NCBI RefSeq assembly: GCF_963576675.1
Contig: NC_088916.1
Coordinates: 81,733,501-81,797,500, forward strand
Source of the DNA: Euphorbia lathyris
Taxonomy: Eukaryota; Streptophyta; Magnoliopsida; Malpighiales; Euphorbiaceae
DNA: 64,000 nt
Direction of reading: 5' to 3'
Shown: positions 10,181 to 21,339 of the stretch, one piece after another
Layout of the letters: each line of letters starts with the position of its first letter
How positions within the stretch are numbered: position 1 is the first letter of the stretch
Translations under genes and position numbers: made by a program
Notes under the pieces: model-generated
The model's input: the letters and a program-made list of their open reading frames with translations, nothing else
The model's database searches: none
What the model was told of the DNA's origin: nothing

Positions 10181-13100
10181 TTATATATTTGGCCTCACAT
10201 TCAGACGAGATGCTAACTTCTGACCCAAAGTTTGGTCACACTGCAATAAAATAAAATAAAATAAATAATCATATAATTAATTTGTCGTGTGATAATCGTG
10301 TTGTCGTATTTGAAATAGTCGGTTATATTAAGAACGTTAATTTTTCGGTTATTTCTATGAAATTTTGATTTTAAGTAATTACCTGAGCCCACCAAGAGAC
10401 CCATATACCGCGGATTTCCTGGGAGATACGTGGTTCAGATAAGGCGTTAGCCAATCTACAGAGGAACCTTTCTTGCCTGTCGGGTGCCCAGGATCTGTAT
10501 CGCTCTCCGGGTTGTTTGAAATTGCATTCTTTTGGAATCACACACTGCGAATGTTTTACATTTATATTAGGAGTGTCGAAACGAAAAAAAAACACGTGTT
10601 AATATATAACTGGTAAAGGTTTGACATGTCAATTTAAACTTATTTAACCGAAATTAAAAAATTAATACTTAAAATTTATTTCGAAACAAATTGACCTTAC
10701 GGACTGAAAAGAAACTAAACAAACCTTCTCACGCCTTCCGCCGCTGATGATAGCACTAGGAACGGGAACTTTCTCAGCGTGGCTACATGGAGAATATCTC
10801 GATTGGAAGTAATCCACCTGAAAAATAATAAATCGACATAATTAATCAGTTCGAAGTTAATCATATTCAGATAGTCACCGTTCAAAATAAATTTTACTCA
10901 CACATCTAACTATTATATTCCAAAATTACCCACATCGAAGTAGGGCTAAACATCCGTTCGATTTCGGTTAAATCGATTTTTTCCCAAAATAATCGAACCA
11001 GAGTATTAAATAACCGAACCAAACAATAATTTCAGTTCAGTTATCGATTTTTGGACTTTTTGCTAAGCGCTACATCGAAGTATATTCAACGTGCCAAAAT
11101 CCAGACACAAAATCACACTTAATTTTAAATCCACTACGTAAATTAAATATCGAACTCGAGACCCGACTTAAGCGTACCTCTTCATCTCTATGCATGAAAT
11201 TCATAGCACCATCATAGTGATTATTGTGATGAGGACACTTAGGAGCATTAACCGGTAGCATCTTATAATTAGGACCTAAACGGTGTCGTTGAGTATCAGC
11301 ATAAGCAAACAACCGAAGTTGAAACAACTTGTCGTTTGAATAGTAAATTCCAGGAACAACTAGTCCCGGGTCAAACGCGAGCATTTCATTCTCTGCGAAC
11401 CAGTTGTCAATGTTCCTATTCAATACCAGCCGTCCGATCTCTTGTAGAGGAAACATATCCTCCGGCCAGATTTTGGTCATATCAAGTGGGTCAAAGTCAA
11501 ACTTGTCTTCATCGGCCGGATCCATTGTCTGAATACAGAGTTTCCATTCGGGAAAGTTGCCGGCGGCGATTGAGTCGTAGAGATCTTGGGTGGCGTGGCT
11601 GTGATTTGCGCCCCCGATTCTTTTTGCTTCGTCATCCATTAGGGATTTGACGCCGCACGTGGGTTTCCAGTGCCATTTGACGTATGTTACTTTTCCAGCT
11701 TTGTTGATTAGAGTGTACGTGTGAACTCCAAATCCTTCCATGTGTCTGCAAAATAAATCACATGTCAATTTCTAACACGACAACTATTAATTTTTAACAT
11801 GGTATCACGATGATAAAAAAAAATGACCGAATTGACACTTTTACCTGTAATCCTGAGGAATTCCAACATCATCGAAGAACCAAGCGAAAGTGCTTAAACT
11901 TTCGGGATGGTGTGACAAAAAATCGAAAATTCTCCAGTATTCTTGGATGTGAGATTTGGGGTTTGGCTTGAAAGCGTGAACCACATCTGGAAATTTAATT
12001 CCGTCCCGGATGAAGAAGACTGGGAAATTGTTTCCAACAATGTCGAAGTTACCCTAATAAGAAAATAAATTAAACACTTTAAAAAAAATACAAAAATAAA
12101 TAAATTGATAAAGTTAAAACGACCTATAAAAAAGAAATATATCAAATTACTCAAATTGTTAACATCGTGAGCAGTCACCTCTCTAGTGTAAAACTTAGTA
12201 GCAAAGCCACGTGGATCCCTAAGAGTTTCGGGGCTGCCACGCTCGTGGATGACGGTGGAGAAACGGACGGTGACTGGAGTCTGAACACCCGGAGCTCGGA
12301 GGAAATCGGCACAGGTAAGATGAGTGACATCTTGAGTGACCTCAAAGAAACCCTTAGCACTCATTCCCCGCGCGTGGACTACACGCTCCGGTATCCTCTC
12401 TCTGGTAAAATTGGCTAGTTTCTCTAATGCGTGGTAGTCCTCCAAAAGTATAGGTCCTGTAAAAATTAAATAAATATTTTTGTTAAAATCAACTAGATTA
12501 ATCGATTTAAAATTATTCATATAGTTTTTGACGAACTCCTCTCCTAATTAAAACTTTAATATATACATTATAATTTCAACTCTAAATATCTAATTTAATC
12601 AATTTGAGTTCTTAATTGTCCATTTAAGTAACTTTAATTTGTAAAAATAGTAACTTTCAAAAATAATTATTATTATCTAATTATATCGTCTTTTCACCCT
12701 ATCGATTAGGAGTAAGCAAAATTGACCATCATCAAAACTGAACCGAAATTGTAATTTGGTTTGGTCGTTTATTTTGTTTGGTTCAGTTTGATTTTGAAAT
12801 AAAATAGTTTAGTTATGGATTATCGGTTCACTTATTCCAAACACATATAGTGAAACCTGAAAACAAAACCGAAATATGTATATAATATAATTTTTTTTAC
12901 ATTATATATAATATTTATTCTACATTTTTATGCTTTTCTTAGTTATTTAATATATTTTGTATAGATTTTTTATTTTATAAAGTTTTAGATAAATAATTTA
13001 TTTATCTTTATATTTTGATCTAACATACAATTTAATATAATATATTGTTTAGTTCTTAATTTTTATTTTATTCAACATTTTAATCTTTCATATATTTGAA

Positions 13101-15252
13101 TCATTAAACAATTTAATCCATTTATATGGAACTAAACTGTTGAATAAAATAAAAATTAAAAACTAAACAATGCATCATTAAAATATGAGAATTAAATAAT
13201 GTATTACGTAAAAATATACTGACTAATAATTATTTACTCTAATTTTTTTTACTTTTTATAATAAATATTGGACGGTCATCCATCAGTAACCAAACCAAAT
13301 CGATAAAATCCAGTTCGTTATTAAATTTATACGTTCGATTTTAACTTTAAATGAGAATTTAATTCGATTAATAAACAAACTGAACCAAATCAAACCGAAT
13401 CCAACCAATATTCATCTCTATTATCAATCATCATCATCAATAAAGTTTTTTACTTTTTCTTTTTACTTTTACTTTTTTTTTTTCTGTTGTCTTTTGCTTT
13501 TGTCTTTTTCTTTTACCAATAATTCATCAAATTGGTGAGATCATATAAGATAAAGTTAGATCTACTATATTTGTCTATTTATAATAATTCACCTTCTAGA
13601 TATACTATACTATAGTATAATATTTTTATATAAATATAATATATAGTATATAGTATAATTGGCGTGTGGAAGTCACGTGCTATTTATAATTTATAGTACG
13701 GTATCAGCTTTTATTCCATCAAAGATTTTATATTTTTGGCTTATTATCTAAATTAATCTTCTGATTAATATAATAATTTTCACTAATCTTCAAATTTTTT
13801 TAATACATCAGAAATTCTATCTTAATTAAAAAAAAAAGGGAAAATTCTGATTAACAATTAAGTCATTTCCTCTTAATTTTTTTAATAGCAAATAAATTAT
13901 TCTTGTAATTAATAATTAATTACTACTCATAACCAAATTAATAAATAAAATAAATAAAAATGGTGAAAAGTAAAAGTAAATAAAGAAATAAAAAATTACC
14001 TCTGGGTCCAACAGTTAAGACAGAATTATTGTTGGAGACAGGAGCACCACCATTTGTTGTCCAGAATGGAGTGTCATATGCACTCGACGGTCGGAACTTC
14101 ATCAAAATAATAAAAATAAAATCAGTTTTATTCATTTTTAATTATTTTTTTTAAAAATTTGCTCACCACCATACCTCCCAAGACATAGATAAACTTTCAA
14201 CCACTAGGCGAGCTTCACCACATTCATTTTTAATTATTTAAAATACTCATAATTTAAATAATATTTTTCATGACCAAAATAAATAATTTTTCATTTATCT
14301 GTCTGATAATCCAATAAGATTTCAGATTACATGTCTTTTTAAAAAATTATACAGAAATTAAAGATATTAAAGAAAAGACATTGTTACCCCTTATTTATTA
14401 ATTCCACTACTTATTTATTCTATAATAAGTCTATTATTCTAATTAATTTTCATAAACTCATGTTTTATAGTAAGAAGAAAGATGACTTAACGTGTACTGA
14501 TCATATAAAATAACATGTATAATGAAATAAACAAGAGTCCCTAGAAAGACGGAGATAGTAATATATATGATCTAAGAGTTCTCGGGCAGTGGCGGATCAC
14601 TGAAAGGAGGTGTTTATTGTGATTTATGAGTGCTAAATTGATACTTTTAGTATTTTTACGTTAAAAAAAATTAACGCCTTGTTGACAATTTCTATAGATT
14701 TTTTAGTATTTTCCGACGATTAGTGGATACTCAATCTCCTACTAAACCCTCTGAATCCGTTCATGTTCTCAAGCGATCAGTGCGTGCTCAAGCTAAGAGA
14801 CGGATTCATCAGGGGTTTAGAGAGGTTATCTCAACGGAAAACGCTAAAAATTCTATTAAAATTGTGAATAAAAATTTAATTTTTTTTATATTACTAAAAA
14901 ATTAATTCAAAACCCATAAACCACTATTTACCAGTGAATCTTAAATCCGTGCTGAAACACCTGATCCTTAAGAGGCTTAATTTGATCTTAAAAGTGTCTC
15001 GAAAGGGAACTATCCGCGACACTTTAGTTTCGTACTTAGTGATCACAAATAATAATAACATAGTTAATTAGAACTCTATATCCGGGACGCGATCACAGCA
15101 TCCAGACGACTACAAAGAGTCGTCTGAAACCACTTCTCTCGTCCCTGATCCGATCTGATCCGCCTCCGGACCGGATCGATATATTTTAAGGAAGAAAAAT
15201 AAAAACACAATGATGATAAGTAAAAATAAATAAATACCTTGCAGGGATCCAT
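10181..15252 (-). CDS. CAT: Catalase, eight exons, 493 residues, intact
   Basis: Heme catalase converting hydrogen peroxide to water and oxygen in peroxisomes. Exons on the minus strand, in gene order: 15252-15238, 14096-14000, 12456-12179, 12053-11845, 11745-11178, 10817-10725, 10544-10383, 10240-10181. They total 1482 nt including TAA. All seven introns have GT-AG borders and phases agree, giving 493 residues, about the usual plant length of 492. The N-terminus is [13 protein letters not shown]. The catalytic histidine block is [15 protein letters not shown] (exon 3), GNNFPVFF and HHPESL lie in exon 4, and the proximal heme-tyrosine block is [14 protein letters not shown] (exon 5). The C-terminus ends [13 protein letters not shown], with the internal QKL tripeptide known in plant catalases as a peroxisome signal. 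The run [12 protein letters not shown] in exon 7 departs from the more common FIRRWVDALSDP. Introns 1 and 2 are long (1141 and 1543 bp) and intron 2 carries a MITE. No lesion was found, so I call it functional. Confidence 0.95.
10943..11071. mobile_element. Small insertion in catalase intron 5 with 11-bp direct repeats
   Basis: The 129-bp stretch is bounded by perfect 11-bp direct repeats ACATCGAAGTA at 10932-10942 and 11072-11082. The interior holds aatcgaacc and accgaacca words seen in other repeats of the window. The ends (gggctaaac and, reversed, agcgcttag) are only weakly inverted. The clean flanking repeat shows an insertion into the intron. The superfamily is uncertain. Confidence 0.65.
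12985..13245. mobile_element. Foldback MITE in catalase intron 2
   Basis: Inverted arms contain gtttagttcttaattttta and taaaaattaaaaactaaac, with outer ataatttattta-like ends. It belongs to the same family as 9711-9950. It lies well away from both splice sites, so splicing should not be affected. Surrounding words such as accaaaccaaat and gaaccgaaat at 12730-12830 and 13280-13410 suggest it sits inside an older, more decayed insertion. Confidence 0.55.
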
Positions 15253-15337
15253 TGGAGAAGAGAGTTAGGAATATAGAGAGAGAAAGGAAAAAAGCACTGA
15301 GAAGTGCGAGTGATCTGGAGTGGAAAGATTTGGGGTT

Positions 15338-15346
15338 TATTTATAG
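15338..15346 (-). promoter_or_regulatory. TATA box of the catalase gene
   Basis: On the minus strand this reads ctataaata, 86 bases upstream of the catalase ATG at 15252. That leaves room for a start site near 15310 and a leader of about 60 bases rich in gaga words. The position and sequence are typical for a plant core promoter. Confidence 0.7.
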
Positions 15347-15479
15347 AAATGTTTAGCCTCCATTTTTGAATTTTTGATCATGGCTTACTGTATATGTTTT
15401 CTTTTTTGTCCCATTCCATACCTATTCTTATCCATCACTGTAAATTTTAGATATTTTTCTAAAATTATTGATTCATCAA

Positions 15480-15650
15480 GGTAAACGTTGTTGTCGTGTG
15501 ACTAAGAGGTCACGGGTTCGAGTTTTAGGAGCGGTCTCTTGCCAAATAAATTGGCAGGAGAAGGCTTGCCCTCAGTACACCCTTGTGATGGGACCCCTCT
15601 CCGAACCCTCGCTCAGCTGGGACGCGTAGTGCGACCGGGCCGCCCCCTTT
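15480..15650 (+). mobile_element. tRNA-derived SINE (Au-like) upstream of catalase
   Basis: A 171-bp element with a pol III B-box-like ggttcgagt at 15515-15523 in the context ggtcacgggttcgagt. Its 3' part reads acacccttgtgatgggaccc, then ccgaaccctcgctcagc, and it ends ccgggccgccccc then a short T run. This 3' body resembles the plant Au SINE family. It is bounded by 13-bp direct repeats attgattcatcaa (15467-15479) and attgattcctcaa (15651-15663) with one mismatch, as expected for LINE-driven insertion. It sits about 130 bp upstream of the catalase TATA box, pointing away from the gene. Confidence 0.8.
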
Positions 15651-15757
15651 ATTGATTCCTCAAAATAAAATTTGTGAAATTTGTTTTTCTCAACCTAAAT
15701 TTGGTTAGCTATTAAATTTAAAATTTAAAAAATATATTAGACACAAGTACAATGAAC

Positions 15758-16140
15758 AATGTCCATGTAAGACAAAGAACGCTTGATGCGCCGGTTAGGA
15801 GGACTGAAGAGTGGCAAAGGGATGTAGTGGTGAGGGGTAGGGGAAGACTAGCAAACTTTAAGGAGAGTGATCGACAGTGATATGAGTTTATTGAGGATTG
15901 AGGAAAATATGGTAGTGGATAGAACATAGTGGAGGAAGAGAATTTGTATCACTGACACGACTTGATTTCACTCTTTTATATGATGGTTCATGTTAGTCGA
16001 TCCCGAATCATTTCGGGACTAAGTGGATAGGACAGAGTGGAGGGAGAGAATTCGTGTCGACTTGATTTTACGGTTTTATATGATGGTTCATGTTAGCCGA
16101 TCCTAAATCATTTCGGGACTAAGGCTTTGTTGTTATTGTA
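15758..16140 (+). pseudogene. RTE-like LINE 3' end with duplicated tail
   Basis: A frame near 15790 reads RRLEEWQRDVVVRGRGRLAN, which resembles the end of plant RTE-type LINE ORFs. It is followed by the common tail phrase ttcatgttagccgatcc...tttcgggactaaggctttgttgtt. The tail phrase appears twice, about 105 bases apart (15980-16022 and 16085-16135), so the end was tandemly duplicated. No upstream LINE sequence is present. The LINE assignment is an inference from the tail phrase and the short frame. Confidence 0.5.
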
Positions 16141-16199
16141 TTGTATTCTCAGTTTCATTAATGAAATTTTCTTTTTATTTCAAAAGAAAAACAACAATA

Positions 16200-17450
16200 T
16201 CATTAAAACAACTCAAAATTTGAATTATAGTAAAACAAAAAATAAATTCATAATAAAAAATACCTTTATTTATCGTTGCTTAGCCAGTGCCTAGGGGGCG
16301 TCAAAGCGGCCTAAACGGAGCCCATACCGCTAAAAATTGCCTAGGAGCTAAAAAATGCCTAGATGGACTAATCGGAGAAAAACGAGACGGATTCTCGATT
16401 TCGAGCGTTTAGGCGGGATCTAGGCGGCATTGGTTTCGAACAGTGCTTAGGATACTTTGAATCTTCACTATATGATTCTAACAAGTCTAGATCTAATGAT
16501 GAATGATTTGGTCATTCAGGATCCAGATGAACATTACCACTATGTACTTAGTATATAACTTTTATTTTGTCACATCAATATACGCCACTTTATGAGTGAC
16601 CTCTCATTAAAATGCAAAGCTAAAAAAGCTCATCTTTCTCTCCACCTTTGTTGAATTCTTCTTCTCGACTCGCTATTGCTGCCACCACCATCGTTGCCGC
16701 TCTATTGCTCCATTCCACATTTTTTCTTATTTTTCTCCGTTCTAGCCTTCTAATCAGGATTTTTTAAATGAGTGAGAAGGAAGCTTGTTTTTCTTCTTTC
16801 TTCTTCCTCCTTCCATCTATGTTTTAGATTTAGATTTTAGCTTCAAATTTAATTTTTTATTGGTTTGATTATATCGAATTTCTTTTTCCATCAAATCTAC
16901 ACTTGTTAGCTATACTTCTTTCATTTATTCTTTTTTCAGTCTTAGCAAGAGCGAAAAAATATTCATCTTGTCCGTAAATCGGTAGATCTGCGTGGTTGCA
17001 AAAAGGACTTAGGTCCGAATGTCTGGAAGAACTTAAATGATGAAGAATGGATTATATCGGGTTTTTTTTTAATGGGATTCAACTTACGAGAAGGATGTGA
17101 TTTTATATCTTTGTTGTGTTTGTAGCTTTTATGATTTTTATTGCTTTTTATAGTTTTTTTCTTCCCTTTATGATCTTGCACTCGTTGTAGCTTGTATAGG
17201 TACGAGATTTTATTCCTCATAATTTTTATATTGTATTTATAATTTTTAATCTAATAGAATAATATATTGTATTTAAAAAAAAAAAGTGTATAGCGGATAA
17301 AAAAGATAACCGGTCAATGTAAGTTAAACTGCCACGATAATATTTTTCTAACTCCTAAAAAATGAATTGCAAGTCTTATCATGACAATCCATTCATCTAT
17401 CCTGTCGGATGGATGCTTCTCACAATTTAAATAGAGAAAAATTATAAGGA
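16200..17450. other. No gene recognised; repeat scraps
   Basis: 16280-16440 contains repeated gcctagg/ctaggcgg words resembling a dispersed repeat. 16447-16530 resembles part of the foldback at 1018-1340. From 16600 on there is T-rich sequence with short ORFs without motifs. I could not identify a gene. Confidence 0.45.
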
Positions 17451-17456
17451 TAATTA

Positions 17457-17955
17457 CAGGCCTCAACTGATTAAGTTTAAAGGTGTTATTGAACCCTGAT
17501 CTATTCAAAATTTTATCATTTGATTCTTGATTTATTATTTGGTTATATTTGGCCCCTTAACAATCCCAATTGGTGAAATATCACCCAATTTAGATGGAAA
17601 CTTGACAAAACTATTATCTCCACCTCATATATAATGATATTTTGACATATGAAATTGACTCGTCACACATTTTGAAATTTATTTGTCACATAAACTCTCT
17701 TATGTGAAACTAATTAATTAGATTAAAAAAGAAAAACAAATAAAAACAAATCTCTAAACTCAAATTTAAGTGTCAAAATTTTGTCATGTGCTAATAGAAT
17801 AACAATTATGTTAAGTCTCTATTTAAATCGGGTGAAATTGCACCAACTGAGATAGGTCAAGGGTCAAATGTGACTAAATAATAGATCAGGGATCAAATAA
17901 TAAAATTTTGGATAGATCAAGTGTCAAATAGTGGTTTAAGCCGCTGATTAATCCT
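17457..17955. mobile_element. Foldback MITE with long TIRs
   Basis: Left arm words gaaccctgatctattcaaaa and ttttatcatttgattc are answered in reverse on the right by atagatcagggatcaaataa and taaaattttggatagatc. The ends are near cctcaactgattaag and cttaa...gctgattaatcc. The middle is AT-rich and non-coding. Confidence 0.65.
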
Positions 17956-18296
17956 AGGTATAAATCTGGGTTTAATCTTACGTGGGGAATTAGATTTGCA
18001 CACTACCCGTTTCGTAGTTAACAAAGTTATCATCGATACTAATGAAACTTCATATATCAAACCTAGAGACTTTCAAAGAGCACCTCCAACCCTAACTAGT
18101 TATTTGACTATCTAAAATAATATAAAATATTAGTTAATTAAATTTATGTCTCACTCCAACCATGTTAGCTATCTGACTCTCTAATTGACTATTTTATTAT
18201 TAAAATTGAATAAAATTGAAGAAACCATAAAAAAGAAAAAAAGAAAAATAAAGTAGAAAGAGAAAGAACGAATAAAAAATGGTTGACACATTAGTT

Positions 18297-18606
18297 ACGT
18301 TGAACTTGTCCAAAATGTTTGATTGTCATTCTGAACTTACATAGTGTTTTGTTAGTAACTAAAAAGCTACTGGAGTTGATTTTTAACAATCTCTCCTCGA
18401 ATTTTAACTTAAAAGCCAAACTAAGAGGTTGTTGGAGATGCTTTTTAGAGATTGTTAAAAATCAACTCCAACAACCTTTTAGTTTGGCTTTTAAGTTAAA
18501 ATTCGAGGAGAGATTGTTAAAAATCAACTCCAGCAGCTTTTTAGTGACTAACAAAACACTATGTAAGTTCAGAATGACAATCAAACATTTTGGACAAGTT
18601 CAACGT
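18297..18606. repeat. 310-bp near-perfect hairpin
   Basis: Two arms of about 140 bp, almost exact reverse complements. They start acgttgaacttgtccaaaat and end attttggacaagttcaacgt, with a loop of about 28 bases around 18437-18464 (atgctttttagagatt...). A transcript from either strand would fold into one very long stem. The 103-codon ORF within it is a by-product. It could be a recent foldback MITE or a source of small RNAs. Confidence 0.85.
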
Positions 18607-18640
18607 AATGAGCCTGATCCAAAAAGTTGATTGACCCCTT

Positions 18641-19540
18641 CAACTTACAAAATGTTTTGTTAGCCTACTAAACTTGTTTAAAGTAACTCATTAGCCACCT
18701 TAATTTGTTTAAAGTGGTCTATCGATCCTCTGGACTTGCTTATAGTGATATGTTGGATCTGTGAACTTGCTTATAGTAATATACATTTCAATCATGTTCT
18801 GTAACGTGAACAAATGTAGACCTGTCAATTTCGTGTTCGAGTTGTATTCGCGTCGTGTCATTTTCGGGTTCGTATTGAAAAGAGTAAATCCAAACTCAAC
18901 CCAAAAACTTTCGTGTCACAGTCGTGTTAACCTGTTCGGGTTAGTGTCGATTTCGTGTCGTGTTACCTGTAATTTTGTTATGCATATATATATAAATAAT
19001 AACTTTTAAAAATATAAGAAGATATAATAATATTTTTAAATACTTTATGTCATTTTTATATTAGTATTATTAACACTAACCATCGAGAAGTCCGTTAATA
19101 TCATGTTAAAGGTCATGTAATGTGTTTATAATAATTTAGGAGGTTCGAATCATATTTGCAAATAATAATTATAGTTTTATTATCTTTATTAATAAAATGA
19201 CATGTAAAAATACGAGAGAATATACCAATAATTTTAAATATTCGTGTCGTTTTCGGGTTAGCATATCAGCCCTAACCAAACCCAAAAATTTAGGTGTCAG
19301 TTTCCTGTCAATCCAAAAATGACACATTTCCTATTTAGCTAAACAAACACTAAAATTATGTATCGTGTAATCGGGTCGTGTGTACTTTTACCACCTCTAA
19401 CTAAAAGTGTTAATCATCCTAGTTTAAGAAAGTTCACGGAGCTTATAAGATACTTTATAAATTCAGACGAGAACCAATCAACTTTTTTGAGCCAAGTTGA
19501 GGACCTCCTAACATATTAAACCTTAATTAGTTGTTTCCAT
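18641..19540. mobile_element. MITE with nested GTCGTGT-rich element
   Basis: The outer phrases are cttacaaaatgttttgttagc and ccacttaatttgtttaaag-type lines on the left and agttcacggagcttataaga on the right, resembling the MULE-like MITE at 26466. Nested inside, 18817-19399 begins tagacctgtcaatttcgtgt and ends, reversed, tagaggtggtaaaagtac, and is rich in cgtgtcgtgt. The same family occurs at 25515-25994. Both layers are non-coding; the outer limits are approximate. Confidence 0.5.
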
Positions 19541-19593
19541 CAAAACAAGAACAAAATTGAAAGTTTATTTAAGTTCAAGTTAAAATATATAGT

Positions 19594-20049
19594 TATGCTG
19601 CTTTTGCTGTTTCGAATAATTTTGGTGCAGCGGAATTTATTGCGCGGGATTCAAATGGGACGGTTGTGATGAGTGGTGTGTGTCCGTTGGGACGTTGCTG
19701 GTTTTTTCTTCATGTAGAATTGCTGACTATTTTAAATGGACTGAGTTTTGGCCGGCAATAGAGGGTGGAGAAAGTTATTGTGTCATCTGATTGCAAGGGA
19801 GCTGTGGATGCAATTATTTCTGATAGAGATGTGAGCTATGTCAATGTGATTGTAAGATCTATTCGTGCCGTGGCGTATTCTTTTACTGATTCGTGTTTCA
19901 TTTATGAGGGACGTTTGCGGAACGTTGCAGTTCAAGAACTTACAAAATGGGGATCCTGTTTGAACAGACCTCAAGTATTGGTTTCTGATATTTTCTGGCT
20001 TTTCTGTCTTCTTGTATTGACCTTAATTGCAATCTTTAATACAAGTTGA
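19594..20049 (+). pseudogene. LINE-type RNase H (RVT_3-like), one stop codon
   Basis: A frame of 152 codons reads YAAFAVSNNFGAAEFIARD, then SNGTVVMSG, GRCWFFLHVELLTILNGLSF, a TAG at 19759-19761, then EKVIVSSDCKGAVDAI and EGRLRNVAVQELTKWG. The D.NG..V, E...ILNGL, SDCK and RNVAVQELTK blocks follow the reverse-transcriptase-like RNase H layout. Apart from the single TAG the frame is open, which is unusual for such remnants here. No upstream RT is present, so it is a 5'-truncated LINE or a domesticated RNase H-like gene that has died. Confidence 0.65.
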
Positions 20050-20109
20050 TATTTAAATAATAATAATAAAAAAGTAGTATTGAGGTAATTTTTGAAATGA
20101 AATACTCAT

Positions 20110-20350
20110 TGAATTAGTATTTTTTTAAACGGTATAATATCCATTTGACTTCCCAAACTAATGCTTCATAATCAATTAAAACCTTGAACTAAGCAAAAAT
20201 TATCAATTGAATCATTATTCTCAACAAAAATTATCAATTGAGAACTTACTGATAATTTTATTAATTTAGGGATTTGATGATTTTGATAGTTTAAGATTCT
20301 AGTTGATTTTGAAACTTTAATTTGGGGACCATTGGTGTAATTTTTTTGAA
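20110..20350. repeat. Foldback repeat
   Basis: The left part atccatttgacttcccaaact is answered by aatttggggaccattggtgt near 20325. Internal words tatcaattga are repeated. Non-coding, probably a MITE. Confidence 0.45.
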
Positions 20351-20565
20351 CTGTCCTAATGTGTAATTTTTTTTTATTTTCTTTTTGTGATTTATATGTT
20401 TATGTTCTTCCAAATTTTCCTCTGGTTTCTAGATTATTACTATAATTACGTATATATTGAGTAATTATTAATTCATAGAGATTGACTTTGTTATGATTTT
20501 CTTGAAGAATTTATTGCTTGTTTGAAAATTTGACATGTTTTACAATTGTCTTTTCTTGCCAATGA

Positions 20566-20603
<38 letters not shown>
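20566..20603. repeat. (TTA)n microsatellite
   Basis: A run of about 12 trinucleotide units. Confidence 0.95.
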
Positions 20604-20606
<3 letters not shown>

Positions 20607-20810
20607 CTAATTAATGATGAGTAGGTGCTGATCTTATCTTTTGTTACAGTAAAATTTGAAAAGTAAAAGGTGTGTTTCTCTTTAATTACTTTTTAATTGT
20701 CCAATCAAAGATACTTTCAAAATTTGAAAACTTTTAATTAAAAAAGAAGTTATCTAAAAAATGCATGGCTAAGACTAACTTTTACTATTCACTCACATAA
20801 CTAACATGGT

Positions 20811-21333
20811 TAATTACAAATAACTATAATATATATGGTTTCACTGATTTGCAGAGCGATATTTGTGGTATTTCTTTTGCAAACTCAATCATATGGTTTG
20901 TAAAATTTTACAAGCACAATTTTGTGGTTTGCAAAATTTTATATTTGAATTCACTTTATCAGAATTTGGTCGATAACTATCTCGAAATGAGAATTTTCAA
21001 GAGTTAAATAATATTTTAAAAAATTTTAATTTTCTTCAACTTTTTAGGTTTGAATTCATTTAGATGTTTTTTTATGAGGGAGAAAGATAATGTTTAGATA
21101 ACAAAACTCTAAAAATGATGATTTTGAAAAATTACAAATATGGTTCAATAGTAGATATGATACTAAATAACTTTAATTCTTGAAATTTTTCATTTTGAAG
21201 TCGTTATCGGTCAAATTTGGTAAAGTAAAAAACATGTAAAAAATTTCAACCATAGGATTATGTTTGTAAAAGTAATACACCATAAGTACCGATTTGCAAA
21301 TCGGCCAAACCAAAATGTAGTTATTTGCAATTA
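20811..21333. mobile_element. MITE with inverted ends
   Basis: The left end taattacaaataactataat is answered on the right by attttggt...ttatttgcaatta reversed. The gatttgcag and ggtttgtaaaatttta words recur inside. AT-rich, with no ORF of note. Confidence 0.55.
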
Positions 21334-21339
21334 CCCTAA

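Noticed and set aside
11336..11650. 104-codon plus-strand ORF
   Set aside because: Exact shadow of catalase exon 5.
14723..14905. 60-codon ORF in catalase intron 1
   Set aside because: Lies in the intron on the opposite strand, no motif, and borders AT-rich repeat sequence.
14587..14955. A hAT-like MITE in catalase intron 1 (cagtggcggatcac at its left)
   Set aside because: The right end (atccgtgctg) is a poor match and the flanks show no 8-bp duplication.
10181..15252. Catalase as a broken pseudogene, because no single frame covers it
   Set aside because: The breaks coincide with GT-AG introns, phases agree across all seven, and the joined length is normal.
15480..15650. A tRNA gene
   Set aside because: Only B-box-like sequence is tRNA-like. 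No cloverleaf can be drawn, and the target duplication shows a SINE.
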